Assembly: GCF_001659605.2 (NCBI RefSeq)
Contig: NC_035161.2
Span: 2,353,243-2,417,242 of the forward strand
Direction of reading: 5' to 3'
DNA length: 64,000 nucleotides
From: Manihot esculenta
Taxonomy: Eukaryota; Streptophyta; Magnoliopsida; Malpighiales; Euphorbiaceae
This document shows positions 8,898-20,378 of the stretch, piece by piece. The position numbers and the translations under genes were made by a program. Every line of letters begins with the position of its first letter. Position 1 is the stretch's first letter. Under the pieces are notes generated by a model. That model was not told the origin of the DNA. It searched no databases and was given only the letters and a program-made list of their open reading frames with translations.

Positions 8898-11800
8898 ATT
8901 CCATTAAAAATTGAGTTCCTTTCTTTATCCATTGTTTTATTAGCGTAATGGAGTCCATATAGTCAAAGAGTTCCTTTATTTATCCATTGTTTTATTAGGT
9001 CCATATAGTCAAAGATGAGAACTTGTATTTTATTTTCAAATTGTCCGTGTTACAAGAGTTAAAACCTCTAAATTTTATAGTCCGGCAAATTATACCCAAA
9101 ACTTTCTTATTAATCTACTTTTAAATAATAGAAAAAATTAAATTTAAAAAATTAATAGTAAATTATAATATAATCTTTAAAATTTTATTTAAATAATAAA
9201 AATTCATTTGAAATAAATATTTTATTTTAACCAAGTCTATTAGCCATACTTTTTATTAATTATATTATTTATCCTTTTTCAATAATTAAAGAATTATGTA
9301 AATTAACTTTAAATTAGAGTTGACATGTTTAATTTGTTTTATTAGAACATACTAAAATAAGAGTATTAAAACTTTGAAACTAAAGAACTAAAAAAATATT
9401 GTTAAAATTAAATTAAAAAAATATTATTTTTTCATTCTAATATTTGTTAATAAAAATATAAGATATGTGAAATTTGATTTAAAAATTAATTTCCTCAATT
9501 CTTTAATTAAAGGAAACCTTATTGAATTTGATAATAATGACATAAATATTTAAATAAAAATATTTATTTTAAAGGATTATTTTATTAATCAAATAAAATT
9601 TTAAAAAGCGCATTGTAATTTATTAATATTGTGATTAATTTTAAAATTTTAACTCTATTATCCAATAAAACAATATTATAATATAAATATAAATTTACAC
9701 AAAATTTCTTTTATTTCAATAAATTTTAATTTTTAAAATATTTAAGTTATAGAAATTATAACATAAAAATCAATTATAATAAATCACACAAAATTTATGT
9801 TATTTATATTAAAATTTAAAAAATTTTATATTACAAATTAAAATTTAAAATAATGCGGCACTAGATTTAAAGGCCGAGCCGTAAAGTTTACCAAACTTAA
9901 AATACTGAGAACCCATAATAATTTTGTTCTGAGGAGAAATTTGCCACATGAAATGAACGATGAGACGTGAGTCGTCTGCAGGGAGGAGAAGGAAAGTGGG
10001 CATGAAATTTTATATCCTTTTCAACAAATAGTAATTGTTCTAAAGACATCATCATAAAGTAAAGATCCGACCAAGCTGTTGAGGAATCAAGAATATATGT
10101 CTCCATTAATTATTTTTAGAAATTAATTGAAAAAACTGTTTAACATCTACAAGGATTAATAATTATTCAAAATAGGATTGAGTTTATGAAAAATATTTAA
10201 ATATATAAAATATTATTTTCTTTTTATAATATAAAAAGAAATTTAAAAAAATATTTGTGATTTTTTAAAATTTTTACTTTAAATTTATGATTGAATGAGT
10301 GTCTCGATATAATATTTACTTTGTATACATTATGCATGTTGAGTGTTTGTTAAAATGTTTCAATGATTTTATATACATTATGCATGTTAAGTGTTTGTTA
10401 AAATGTTTTGATGATTTTTTTTTGTTTTGTGAGTAATTTATTGCAGCCATTGTATAAAATTTTTTCTAATAAAAATTGAGAATCAATTCTTGATTTGCTT
10501 TGTCAATGCTGAAGTTATACTGCAATAAATGAAAAAGGTAATTTAGAAGATCTTAAAGTAGCTAAAATATCCTCTTTACATTGCTTATTTATTTGTTTAT
10601 AATACTTTCAATAAGTTGGTGTTGGATGTAGATAGAGAGACTTAGTGCTTTACATAAAATTGTGAATAGTTATAGTGTCCAAAGGGAATCTTGGATCAAT
10701 TGATGCCTCCTCCATCTCAAGATGGTCAAGGTGGAAATAGAATAAAGATAACCCTCTTTTTGTTTTCCTTTCACAATCTTTTCCAACACAAATCAAATTC
10801 AAATTTTAATTTATATATTACTTTTTTTTTATTTTTTATCTTGGAGAAAAAAAACCTTCAATTTGAGGTTTGTAGATCTAATAAGTTAAAGCAAACCAAA
10901 CTTTTATAGAATCAAGAGTAGTGAGAATATCTCAACACCACACCATTCTCTTCTCCTTTTTCTCTTCTTCCTCTACTTCCTAACCACTAAATGAAGCTCA
11001 ATTGCTTTTCTAAATCTTGCTCCACCACCACAACAATCTATTCCATGCCATGAATCATCTCTGCAGCTGCATCGCTCCCAGTTATATGGCCGAAAATTTC
11101 ATTAGCAGGGGCAGCACAATCAAGCATTCATTACAATATTTTCAATTACCCCTTCTAAAAGTCTCAACTCTCTAAGGTAATTTTTACTCATCATTCCTAA
11201 ATTTTATTGGTCGTTACATTTTAATTTTAATTTTTAATTTATGAAAAATTAAAAAAATATATTTTATAATTTTATTAATTTTTTTATTAAAATAATAATT
11301 TAAAGTATTGTGTGATTAGTAAATATCCTCAATTTCTAATGTACTATTTTGATACAAAATTCAATTAAAAAACTTAAAATAAATTATAAATTACAGTGTA
11401 AAAAATAAATAAAACCACGTGATATTTTTTTTAATTTATTATCAAAATCCCTATTTTAAAACATAATATATAAAAATTCCTCAAGTTATTTTTGTTTATT
11501 TATCTAGGATAATTGATATAAGGTAGTGTTAAGTAAAAATAAAAGGTTAAAAATACCACATAAAATACTAGTAACTTTTGTTTTATAATTTTTTTATATT
11601 CCGATACTTTTACGTATAATTTTACTTAATAAATAAATGAAAAATAATTTGAGAGATATTTATGAAACATTTAAAAAATTAACAATTTGCATTGATATTG
11701 AGCAATTAGTTTTAGATTTCATAAAAGATTTAAATTGGGTTTGATTTCTAATAACATTCGTTGGAAGTCCACAATAATTTTTTGAAAAATGAATTTCAGT

Positions 11801-12512
11801 ATGGATGACTTTAAAAAATATGACGAGAGCAACAAATCTCTTATAAAGTTTAAGATTCAAATTTCATTGTTTAGAACTCAATTTTTTATTTTAATTATTT
11901 TTTAATTTTTTTATATTTATCACATTAAATTTTTTTATCATTATAAATAGTATTTTTCTTAATTATTTGTGACATTTTTTAATTTTTGACAGTTTAATAA
12001 AAGCCTATTTATATTTATCTTAATAATATTAATTAAAATTTTTGACGAAATCTAAATAATTTTGTTAAAACTATTTCTCAACCATGCATATGAAGAGAAT
12101 ATCTATTTTGAAAATTTTTTATTTCCAATTTTGTTCAACTAGTCAGATAAATGCATTCATTATTGCCTACAATTTTTATTAGATGGGATTTGCAAAAGGG
12201 CCATATTGCGCCCTGAGAATAGGATTGAGAAGACAATGATGTTGGCAAACCTGACATGATAGGTGCATGAAATTGAAATTTGGTTAGGCTATAATTATAA
12301 TAAAATCCAAAATATTGGTCTGAATAAACATAAATATTTAATTTTTTCCCTCGCATTTGAGATTTCGAGAATATAAAATCAGTGAAAACTATTATAAAAT
12401 CCCTTTACATCTCTATTTTGAGGTTAAATTTTACTAAAAGTACATGAACTTATCAGTTTTAACCCAGTGTTATAGATTACATGTACTTTTATCAGAGGAT
12501 ATAATAGCAATC
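8898..12512. other. AT-rich intergenic DNA
   Basis: No gene is recognised. The small frames at 9897-10106 (-) and 12135-12356 (-) look non-coding. A 48-bp tandem duplication lies at 10325-10420 (ATACATTATGCATGTT repeated). A pyrimidine-rich stretch at 10940-11000 resembles a 5' leader but leads to no long frame. Confidence 0.6.
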
Positions 12513-12637
12513 TGTAACAGCTCGGGGATCGGACCGCTATCGGCATTAGGATTCAAATCTGCTTAAGGCCGCGGAGACCCGTAGCAAGCCCACTGTGAAC
12601 TCTGTGTACCTGATAAATCCCTGTATGATCATTAAAA
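12513..12637 (-). mobile_element. Terminal fragment of a Tekay-like LTR
   Basis: It begins TGTAACAGCTC and continues with GACCGCTATCGGCATTAGGA, GCTTAAGGCCGC and GACCCGTAGCAAGCCC. These blocks occur in the same order at 26119 and 63393 and, reversed, at the right end of the solo LTR ending at 39020. Only about 125 bp remain. It lies about 500 bp upstream of the membrane protein gene. Confidence 0.65.
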
Positions 12638-12858
12638 TTTTAAACTTTTTCATACATATTAATCTTCATATATTTTTATGTTATAAATATTTAGTGTACG
12701 TTATCGATAATAGCCCAAAGTTCATGTACCTTGCTGAAATTTACCCCAAAATTGGCATAATTGATTGGGAGAAAAATTGGCTAATAATTGAGAATGGGAA
12801 AAAAAATAGAATCAATAAGGCTGAAATTTGGCAATACAATATAATTTGAATACCAAGA

Positions 12859-12972
12859 AGCCCATAAGAAAGGCTTCAGAAATACCCGTAAGAAATTATT
12901 TTGGGCCTAAAGTAAGCCCATAAAAATTTTATGAGATCTGACCGTTGGAGGCGACGAAATGTAACCGTTGAG
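12859..12972 (+). promoter_or_regulatory. Promoter elements of the membrane protein gene: site II and MSA motifs
   Basis: TGGGCC is at 12902-12907, and inverted TGGGCT motifs are at 12859-12864 and 12915-12920 (site II type, bound by TCP factors). TCCAACGGTC on the minus strand (12940-12949) fits the mitosis-specific activator consensus YCYAACGGYY exactly. CTCAACGGTT (12963-12972) fits at nine of ten positions. All lie 170-280 bp before the ATG. MSA motifs are bound by three-repeat MYB factors and are known from genes expressed at G2/M. Confidence 0.5.
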
Positions 12973-13140
12973 AATCCCAGGCGTTTTTCGGCAATTTAAA
13001 TATCTGTTAGTCTCTGTCACCGATATCTGTTTCTATCATCCAACGTTTTGAACTCTTTTTTTTTTTTTTTTCATAATCAACATCACATTCTCGTTTGCTT
13101 GCACATTTTTGCTAAACCTCTGTTTAATTTTGGTTCGACA

Positions 13141-13800
13141 ATGGCTGAATTGAAGGATGCTCATATCCTAGAGATCTCCGTAAATGAAGAACAGCAACAG
13201 AAACTTTTGTGTGTCATGAACACAGTCACAGCTATTCAGAACCACCCACTGGCAGAAATCTCCCATAGTCCAGGCCATCTCCTGCTTCTCAAGCTGTGGC
13301 AAAGAGAAGAAGATCTTTTCTGCCGCCGAACTGGAGCAAAAGAGTCTAGAATGGAAGCAATCAAGCGCGAAATCTTCGAGCTTTGTTGTTTCCTTCTATT
13401 CTTCCATGGGATCTTCTTAACCATACTGTTTACATCTTCCATTAACAGCAGAGAGCATAGTTGCAGAAAATGGTGGATACCCTCCTTTGTGTCTCTGTCA
13501 GCTTCTCTTGTTTTTGTGTTTTTGGTTCAAGTTAAAGTTGTTAGGTACTGGAAAGTGTGGAGGCAGTTGCAGAGGGAAAGGGACGACAATAGAGCCCTGG
13601 CGAGGTGTGTTCAAGAGCTGAGAATGAAAGGGGCGAGTTTTGATTTGTCGAAGGAGCCACAGAGAGGGAAGAAAATGAAGAGCTCCAGTGTTGAGATCAA
13701 ATGGAAACCACTCACTTGGTGTTCACAGTATCTGGTTAATATCTGTATTGTTTGTCTCTCAGGATTGATCTTTCCTGCTTCAAAATTCATTGTCTGTTGA
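13141..13800 (+). CDS. Small membrane protein with coiled coil, function unknown
   Basis: The 219-residue protein starts MAELKDAHILEI. The frame is open 31 codons further upstream, but that part is encoded by a T-rich leader and I exclude it. Residues 1-75 are polar. Hydrophobic segments lie at about 79-99 and 113-134. A basic, heptad-like stretch, about 135-165 (RYWKVWRQLQRERDDNRALA), is a likely coiled coil. A third hydrophobic segment at about 195-215 ends in KFIVC. I recognise this as a type of plant membrane protein but cannot name it. A possible 76-bp intron (13735-13810; GTTAAT...AATCAG, phase 0) would replace the last 21 residues by RDAYETQIIQKATDLL. The upstream MSA motifs hint at expression in dividing cells. 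The reading frame is intact among decayed repeats. Confidence 0.8.
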   Translation: MAELKDAHILEISVNEEQQQKLLCVMNTVTAIQNHPLAEISHSPGHLLLLKLWQREEDLFCRRTGAKESRMEAIKREIFELCCFLLFFHGIFLTILFTSSINSREHSCRKWWIPSFVSLSASLVFVFLVQVKVVRYWKVWRQLQRERDDNRALARCVQELRMKGASFDLSKEPQRGKKMKSSSVEIKWKPLTWCSQYLVNICIVCLSGLIFPASKFIVC

Positions 13801-13850
13801 TTCAAATCAGAGAGATGCTTATGAGACTCAGATCATACAAAAGGCAACGG

Positions 13851-13925
13851 ATTTACTTTGATCAAGTGAAAGTAATGAAGCTTCTCGTTCATGCCATTTC
13901 TCGGGAGAAACTGTTGGAAATGCTG
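13851..13925 (+). repeat. Segment shared with the upstream flanks of mTERF copies
   Basis: The segment with TACTTTGATCAA, AATGAAGC and CCATTTCTC..GAAAACTGTTG-like blocks recurs at 21771-21840 and 34128-34197, just upstream of two mTERF genes. Here it forms the 3' region of the membrane protein gene. It marks an old duplication breakpoint. Confidence 0.7.
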
Positions 13926-13953
13926 AATCTTGGGGTCTGAAATTTCATTGTTC

Positions 13954-14021
13954 GGCAGCCAATAAAAGAAGGGTCCTATGAGATCTAACTCCTATCAAGA
14001 ATTTTTCTTTTTGGAAGACAA
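13954..14021 (-). pseudogene. Footprint of a lost mTERF gene (3' end only)
   Basis: GGCAGCCAATA, AAGGGTCCT, GAGATCTAACTC and ATCAAGAATTTTTCTTTTTGG match the 3' end and 3' flank of the mTERF pseudogene at 18922-18990 at most positions. Read on the minus strand it encodes the last residues SSKKKNS and a stop, as in the other copies. Homology stops at about 14021. The cluster once began further left than the recognisable genes. Confidence 0.75.
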
Positions 14022-15332
14022 TACATAGGACTCGTAAAGTTGGATACTATTTTAAGTGTATTTTAAACATTTAAATATAATTTTATTAAGTCCATTATTA
14101 ATTTTTAGTATTAATTTAATTAAATTTCAGAATTAAAAAAAAAATCTATGAATATATATTATAATATTTCCATTCGAACAAATCAATTAATCTCATAGGT
14201 TGAAATATATTACATAAATGTATATTATTTTATGAATAAGTGCATTGAAATTGAGCCTTAAAAAATTTATATAAAAAATAATTTGCATGCATTGGTTATA
14301 TAAGTGATTTTTTAATTTAAAATCAATAAATAATATTATATATGACTTTTACATTATGATTCATTTTATATGTTATTTAGTCCATTAATAACAAGTGAGG
14401 ATGAATTGAATATATTTGAAATTATATAAAAGTATTTATGTGATTGAGATATGATTAGTATTTAATTAAATTAATATTTTGATTTTAACTTTAATTATTA
14501 ATTAAGAAAAGAGAAAAGTGAAGAAGATAAAAATTAATTTCAAATTTTAATTTTTAATTTTTATTTTAGTATTTTTCAACCTTAGCCTTTAATTTATAGT
14601 AGATTGTAGTTAGCATCACCCTTCTTTTATTTCTTTAATTTGTAGCCATTTAATTTAGAGTTTTAAAACCCTTTTTATACCCTTAGTTTTACTATTGAGG
14701 GGAGCAATCTGAAATTTTATAGGAAAACCAGTTCCAAAACGCCCAACCTTCTGCCGTTTTGTCCCTCACCCAAAAACCCACTTCCTCCCGCGACAATTAC
14801 CTCAGCTCCGAGACCCATTTTCTCAACTCCCGTTCCATGCGCTCCTATCCACCGCCGAATCACACGTTTTCACCCAAAAACCCACGTTCACTGCTGAAAC
14901 CCATTTTTGCTTTCACTAGTGACCACCGTTCCCCATTTCACCAAACCGACACTACCCATCCCTCATTTCTGAATTCAATTTAGGAGTTAATTCTACTGAC
15001 ATAACGTGTTTTAAATCAATAATAAACTGACCAAACTTTGTAAAAATTCCTTATTCTCAGAATTAACACAAGAGTTCAAGTCCATCTATTGCCCAATCAC
15101 GCAACCTCAACCAATTCGAAATTCGTCTAAAACATGGGATTTTTGTGGTATTAGTATCTTAAAAAAAATTGTGCTATTAAGGATCGGAAAAGACAAAATT
15201 AAAAATCCGTTAAAACAATTAGAGAATTTCATTATTCATTATATTTTTGTCAACCCGAGCCTTTAGCCTCGAACACTTCTCTTGCAGGAAACTTTAGTCC
15301 ATCTCCTGAGCCTCGAACTCTTGCCTCAAAAC
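14022..15332. other. AT-rich DNA with a short GC-richer stretch
   Basis: AT-rich to about 14700. The part at 14740-14985 is Pro/Ser-rich in one plus frame (no ATG start) and may be the edge of a retroelement. No gene is supported. Confidence 0.5.
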
Positions 15333-16690
15333 CTAGTTACGCTTTTTGGCTATGTATGCACAAAGGACAGTCTCTATGGCGGAGTGTATTATGTTGTCGT
15401 AGAGGTCATCCATCTCGACCTCGTTTAAACAATGACTGTTCTTGGGCCTCAAAGCATTTTTGGCTATGAGGATTGATATGCAGGATTCCTCGAGAAGAAA
15501 GATCGTTCGAGTCATCGCCAGCACCAGGTGTTGGATACTCCAAGGCCACGAAGATTTAACCCTAGCATTTTCAGATGCTGGCTCGACAGTGACAGAGACT
15601 GCTGCAGAAGCGCCCCTTGTAGAAAACTCAGGCTGAGTAGGAGCTAATTCTTCAATTGCAAGAGGGGATGGAGGAAGATGAAGCATGATAATCTCCTCGG
15701 TACGACGAGCTCCTTTGGAAAGTAGACCGGTCGCTCCAGCAGCCGCTTTCCTCTTATGAGTAACACGTGCTGCCTCAATTAATTTGTTTCTTGATTCGAC
15801 TACACATGCACAACACAAAAGGTGAGTAAATAAGATAATTCAAAAATAAAGAAGTTAGAAAGAAAAATGCCCTGCTTGTTAGCATGAGACGTGCTTTCTC
15901 AAATGTTCGGAAGGCTGGGTGAGTGAGGAGCCCGAGTCTAGTCAGCTTGAATGTGGCTTCGCTAAGAAATAATGGCATTCCTCACCGCTATAGTAATATC
16001 GATCCTCTGTATCGAGGCCATCCTCTAGAGGAAGTCCAAAGACTCCTCTTTGTCCCGTTGTGGCTGAACCATATTCTTTCGAAGCTCATGTATACGTTCC
16101 AGTCAGTTTGGAGCCATCCAAAACCTCCGAATACCTTATGATGTAGGATGAAAATTTTATTTTTCCAACGTTTGAGAGAAGAGGGCATCTGGTCAAAAAG
16201 AGTTTGACGTTTTTTTTAGCAGAAAAACCAGAACTCTTCGTTCTTTTGGGTTCCTAGCTAGTACAGTTGGGAGAACATTGTAATACTCAACTTGATTTTG
16301 TTGTTAAAGTAGAGAAAGCGAAAATCCACCAAAATCCACCAAAATCCTACAACTGTTGGGATGCATTTGGGCGACTGTCAGCTTGTGGAAATGAAGGATT
16401 TCAATCTAAAATGGATCCATTGAAAATCGAAGATCTGCTTTCAGTTGCTCTTTATGGATGATGATCGTGTCCTCCGCATAAATTCGATCATCCATCTAAA
16501 CATGTGCAGTGAGAGCATAAACTCGAAAAATCTCTCGAGAGATTTGATAGTGATCATAAAGGTGCTCTACATCCTTCTCGATCAACATAGAAGGAATGTT
16601 GTTTACCAAGACACTTTCGTTATCATGGACCGTCCTCAGTAGGATGACGGGAGAAGGAGCTTGAGGATGGACTTCCACTAGAGGAAGAAG
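15333..16690 (-). pseudogene. Tat-like antisense ORF, decayed
   Basis: Minus-strand reading starts near 16678 (MEVHPQAPSPVILLRTVHDN...IPSMLIEKDVE). It continues in broken frames through a Trp/Phe-rich middle (16188-15980: FGGFGWLQTDWNVYMSFERI) to a C-terminal part at 15818-15333 (HLPPSPLAIEELAPTQPEFS, LNEVEMDDLYDNIIHSAIE). A TATAAAAA lies at 16833-16840 on the minus strand, about 155 bp before the start. The ORF points away from the plus-oriented 3' LTR at 17022. It is antisense to its element, as reported for some Tat-lineage retrotransposons. Its architecture resembles the 60.4-63.4 kb ORF. Frameshifts and stops abolish it. Confidence 0.6.
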
Positions 16691-17021
16691 AAGAAGAAAA
16701 ATCCTATTCTTTTTTATGAAAGCATGAATTGCCTTGAGTAAAGAAGTGTAGGAATGAAGATGAGTAGTCGAGTCTTTGCTAAAGTGCAGAGATCAATTGT
16801 GAGAAAAAGTAGAGATTAGAGAAAAAGAAAGATTTTTATATGATAATTTTGACGGCAGGTTTTGAATGTGGTTCGAGAAATAAGGTAATCATCAGTTATA
16901 ATTAGGAGTAGGCGATGTGGACGCGAGCACAAAAAGTCAATCCAGACATGCCACGTACCCAATATCGTGAAAACAACTTTAACCTTCGAATCTGAACAAT
17001 CGAAGACTAGCAGAGCACCTC

Positions 17022-17671
17022 TGATGCGACATAACAAGCGCACAAAGTAAGCTATGAGCTGACGCCATAAGACTAGACCATATGATAATAGTCTGATAAG
17101 CTAATACGCAGTCCCACCGATGAAAAGGAAGACCCAAATACTATTGCACTCGGTTCTTCATCAAAGCTCGCTTTATCCTGAGTAGGACAAAGTTTTACGG
17201 AAAGCTACCATTGGCAGACACAATCCAGTAGATCTCTATTATACCTATAATCGCAAACACCATTGCACTCGATTCTTTATCAAAACTCGCCTTATCCTGA
17301 GCAGGACAAGGTTTCACGGAAAGCTACCATTGGCATACACAATCTAGTAGATCCCCATTACACTTATAATCGTGGAAACTCTTATCCATTAGCTAGCACC
17401 AATCGAATTTTCTAGAGATTTGATAAACAACTTCATCTTCTTACAGTATAAAAACTCATAAAAATAGCAGTATAAAAGCTGATAAACATAGATATCAAGG
17501 TTGCATTCTTACATAACTATACTTGAATTCTAAATAATTTATTATACTATTTCATTTCTCCAGTTTACTGATTTGACCATCGTAATGACTGTTATAAGCG
17601 CAAATCAACTTATATTTTTTTCTTTCTTGCAAATTAACCAATCACAGATCAGCTTAGTTTCGGCCACATCA
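17022..17671 (+). mobile_element. Tat-like 3' LTR
   Basis: It begins TGATGCGACATAAC and ends near CCACATCA. Blocks match the LTRs at 43077 and 51605 in order (GATAAGCTAATACGCAGTCCCACC; CTCGCTTTATCCTGAGTAGG; a TAGTAGATCTCTATTA-like block; ACTGATTTGACC). The preceding 16970-17021 (CTTCGAATCTGAACAATCGA, AAGACTAG) matches the internal end next to the 3' LTRs at 45784 and 54397, so this is a 3' LTR. An internal repeat of about 110 bp is visible around 17150-17370. Confidence 0.65.
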
Positions 17672-17684
17672 ATACTTGTAATTG

Positions 17685-17715
<31 letters not shown>

Positions 17716-18920
17716 TAATAAAATATAATTTGATAAAACTAGAAATAAATTAAGTTAAATTAACTGTAACTATTTTTAAAAAAAATTATATTATTTTCAA
17801 CTAAATTACGTAATTTTAGTATAAAAGACAAACGAAACTAAACAAATTTACAATAAATTAGAGAAATGATAAAAACTTATTTAATTGAACTTTATTTTTT
17901 TAAAAAAATTGCAACAATTTTTGAAAATTCTATTAAGATTTTTTTTTAACTTTTTTTTCACCACTTTAAGAGTTTGAAAATTGTAAAAATAAGACTATAT
18001 TATGTTTGATTATTTAGTATTTTGATATATTTTAAATGTAAATATTATATGATATTTAAATATTTAATATTATTTTGAAATTAGAATATAAAATTTGTTA
18101 ATTCAATATAAATAGTACATAGTAATATATTAAAGTATTTAATTATTTCGATGAAATTTAAATTTTATTATAAAAACGAGAATTAAAATCAAAATAAGAA
18201 TAGATACTAAAATTGAATCAAATCTGAAAATATATGAACCATACCAAATTTCAATTTCAATTTTAGTTTGAAAAAATTTAAAAAATCCAGCCGATTTCTA
18301 AAAAGAACCATTCTAGAACTGCACACCCCAATTACATTATATATGAAAGCTGCCTAATTTAGACTTTTGGATAGAAAAAAATAGGAAAAAAATTGAGGAC
18401 TACCTAAACTAAAATGATAGAAGAAGTTCAAATACATGAAAAATTAGGTGTTCCTAGTTTGTTTATATTTATTTATTTACCTAATCTATTTTTTTATTTA
18501 TTTTATTTGGTTATAATTTTTAAATATTTAGGAAATATAATTTTTAGTTTAGTCACTTTTTAATAACTAATGAAATTAAAGCCGCCCATTAAAAACCCAA
18601 AAAAGGTTTCCCCTAGGAGTATAAGAAGCAAAAGTGGACAACGCTCCACAAAGAAACTCCAAGATTCCTTACTTGATGTTCATGGACCCTAATCCCTTGT
18701 AATAGTTGTAGTTTTATTTTGCCCTTTTTATTTAACTTTTAATATTTAACATATGCAAATAATTGAGTATAAATGATAATATGCATATAATTGAACCCTA
18801 AACTGGAATGAGATTGCTGAAACTAATACAAGAGAAAAGAAAAGAAAAGAAAAGAAAAAGACATTTGAATTAAAATATGATTGACTGACCCAAGCCAAGT
18901 TACTTTCTAGGGTGTTGAAG
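17672..18920. other. AT-rich DNA with microsatellites
   Basis: An ATT microsatellite lies at about 17684-17709 and an AAAAG run at about 18832-18860. No gene was recognised. Confidence 0.6.
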
Positions 18921-18963
18921 GAGGCAGCCAATACAAAAAGGGTCCTTTGAGAGCTAACTCGCA

Positions 18964-19726
18964 TCAAGAATTTTTCTCTTTGGAAGATGAAACCAGAGTA
19001 TGACCTTTGTAAGCTAACAATAATTCCTCAGCCTCATCTGGAAAGCTTGAGATAAACTTATCTACAAACATCACCTCTGTCATAAACAACATTTTACGAA
19101 AGCTTGGTTCCTTATATAATTTCTTTGATTTCAAAATATCCCAAACTCTGAAACCAGGAACCACTCTTTTTTCCATACTCTGAATCAAAATTGAAGCACT
19201 ACAGACTAAGGCCTCCTTAAACTTCACTGAGTTCAGAAAGACACTTATTCCCAACTTCAACTTCTCCTCAGACCTTGTTAGCAAATATGGAGCCTTTCTA
19301 AATATTTCTCTGCATTCATACTCTGAATAACCAAAACTCCCAAAAAGTCCATATTTTCTCTCAACTGTCTTGTCACCTGAGCCAAAAACAGCAATTAAAC
19401 CATAAACCAAAATCCTCGATTTGGCTGAGAATCCCATACTCAAAGTTTGAGAAACAATGTTTCTAAATACGGATTCTTGGCACGCTAAAAGCCGAGGCTT
19501 ATTAATTAACAAAAATGAGAGCTGAGATCCAACTATCCCGCAACTCTCAAGGTGTGCTATGCTGGATAACAATCTTGCCTGAGGGTTTTTGCGGGTAACA
19601 ATGCGGTAGCATCTAATTAAAACGGTTACCAAATCCTTATTCTTCCTATCATTCAACAAATGTTTCTGCAAGATTTCAACACAAGGATCCAACTTTGCCG
19701 TCTAACTTGCACCTAAAAATTGGGGA
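18964..19726 (-). pseudogene. mTERF pseudogene, 5' truncated
   Basis: The minus strand encodes the C-terminal two thirds of an mTERF protein, closely matching residues from about 148 to the end of the copy at 20379-21557, including IVGSQLSFLLIN, the GFSAKS block, KTVERKYGLFGSFGYSEYE and FPDEAEELLLAYKGHT. There is no ATG. Upstream, one extra A in the run at about 19716-19720 breaks the frame. All mTERF similarity stops at 19726, where DNA that is normally the 3' flank of the next copy starts. About 136 N-terminal residues, including the targeting peptide, are gone. Confidence 0.85.
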
Positions 19727-20378
19727 CAGAAGGCAAGAGTAAGGTCGAGCAACAATTGAACAGGCCTTTGTATATCTTTGCTACCATGTAATAGAAGTTA
19801 ATGGCACAAAAACATTGATATGTATGTATTCAACCCTTATAGGTATATGGAAAATTCATGTACGCATTAGGTGTATACACCCATCCAATCTAAAATCAAC
19901 ATACACTCTTATAGCAGATAAATGAATACCAAGGATTATCCTTATCAAATAACTATTCCTCTAAGTTTTTCCATGTTCAGATATTTAAATGTTTGTTTCC
20001 CTTTTTAATGTATATTTAAATAAGGTTAAATTTTTTACCTGTGGAGTATTTAATAAGATTTTGCAGTCAATGCATCTTCATTGATTTTCTGGTTTATACC
20101 TAGCATTCACAAGTTTCATCCTATCGCATAACATTTTATCATCTTAAGAAAAAGGTTAGGAAATTAAATAAATTGGAAGTAGGATTATTATCATCTTAAG
20201 AAAAGGGTTAGGAAATCAGAGCTAATTATGGTGACCAAAAAAGAAATAAACCGGAAGATGTGTATTTTCATAACCTTTAAAGTTTATAGCCCGTGTCCAT
20301 AGACATGTACCCATGTCGCTGAAAAGGTGCTGCGACTTCAGGCAAGTTGCTCCATGTATACTTAAAGGCCCTTGAAAG

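Noticed and set aside
13048..13140. 31-residue N-terminal extension of the membrane protein (Phe-rich)
   Set aside because: It is encoded by a T-tract in the likely 5' leader. The ATG at 13141 opens a normal protein start.
14759..14983. Pro/Ser-rich 74-codon frame
   Set aside because: No ATG start, no relative seen, and it depends on local C-rich composition.
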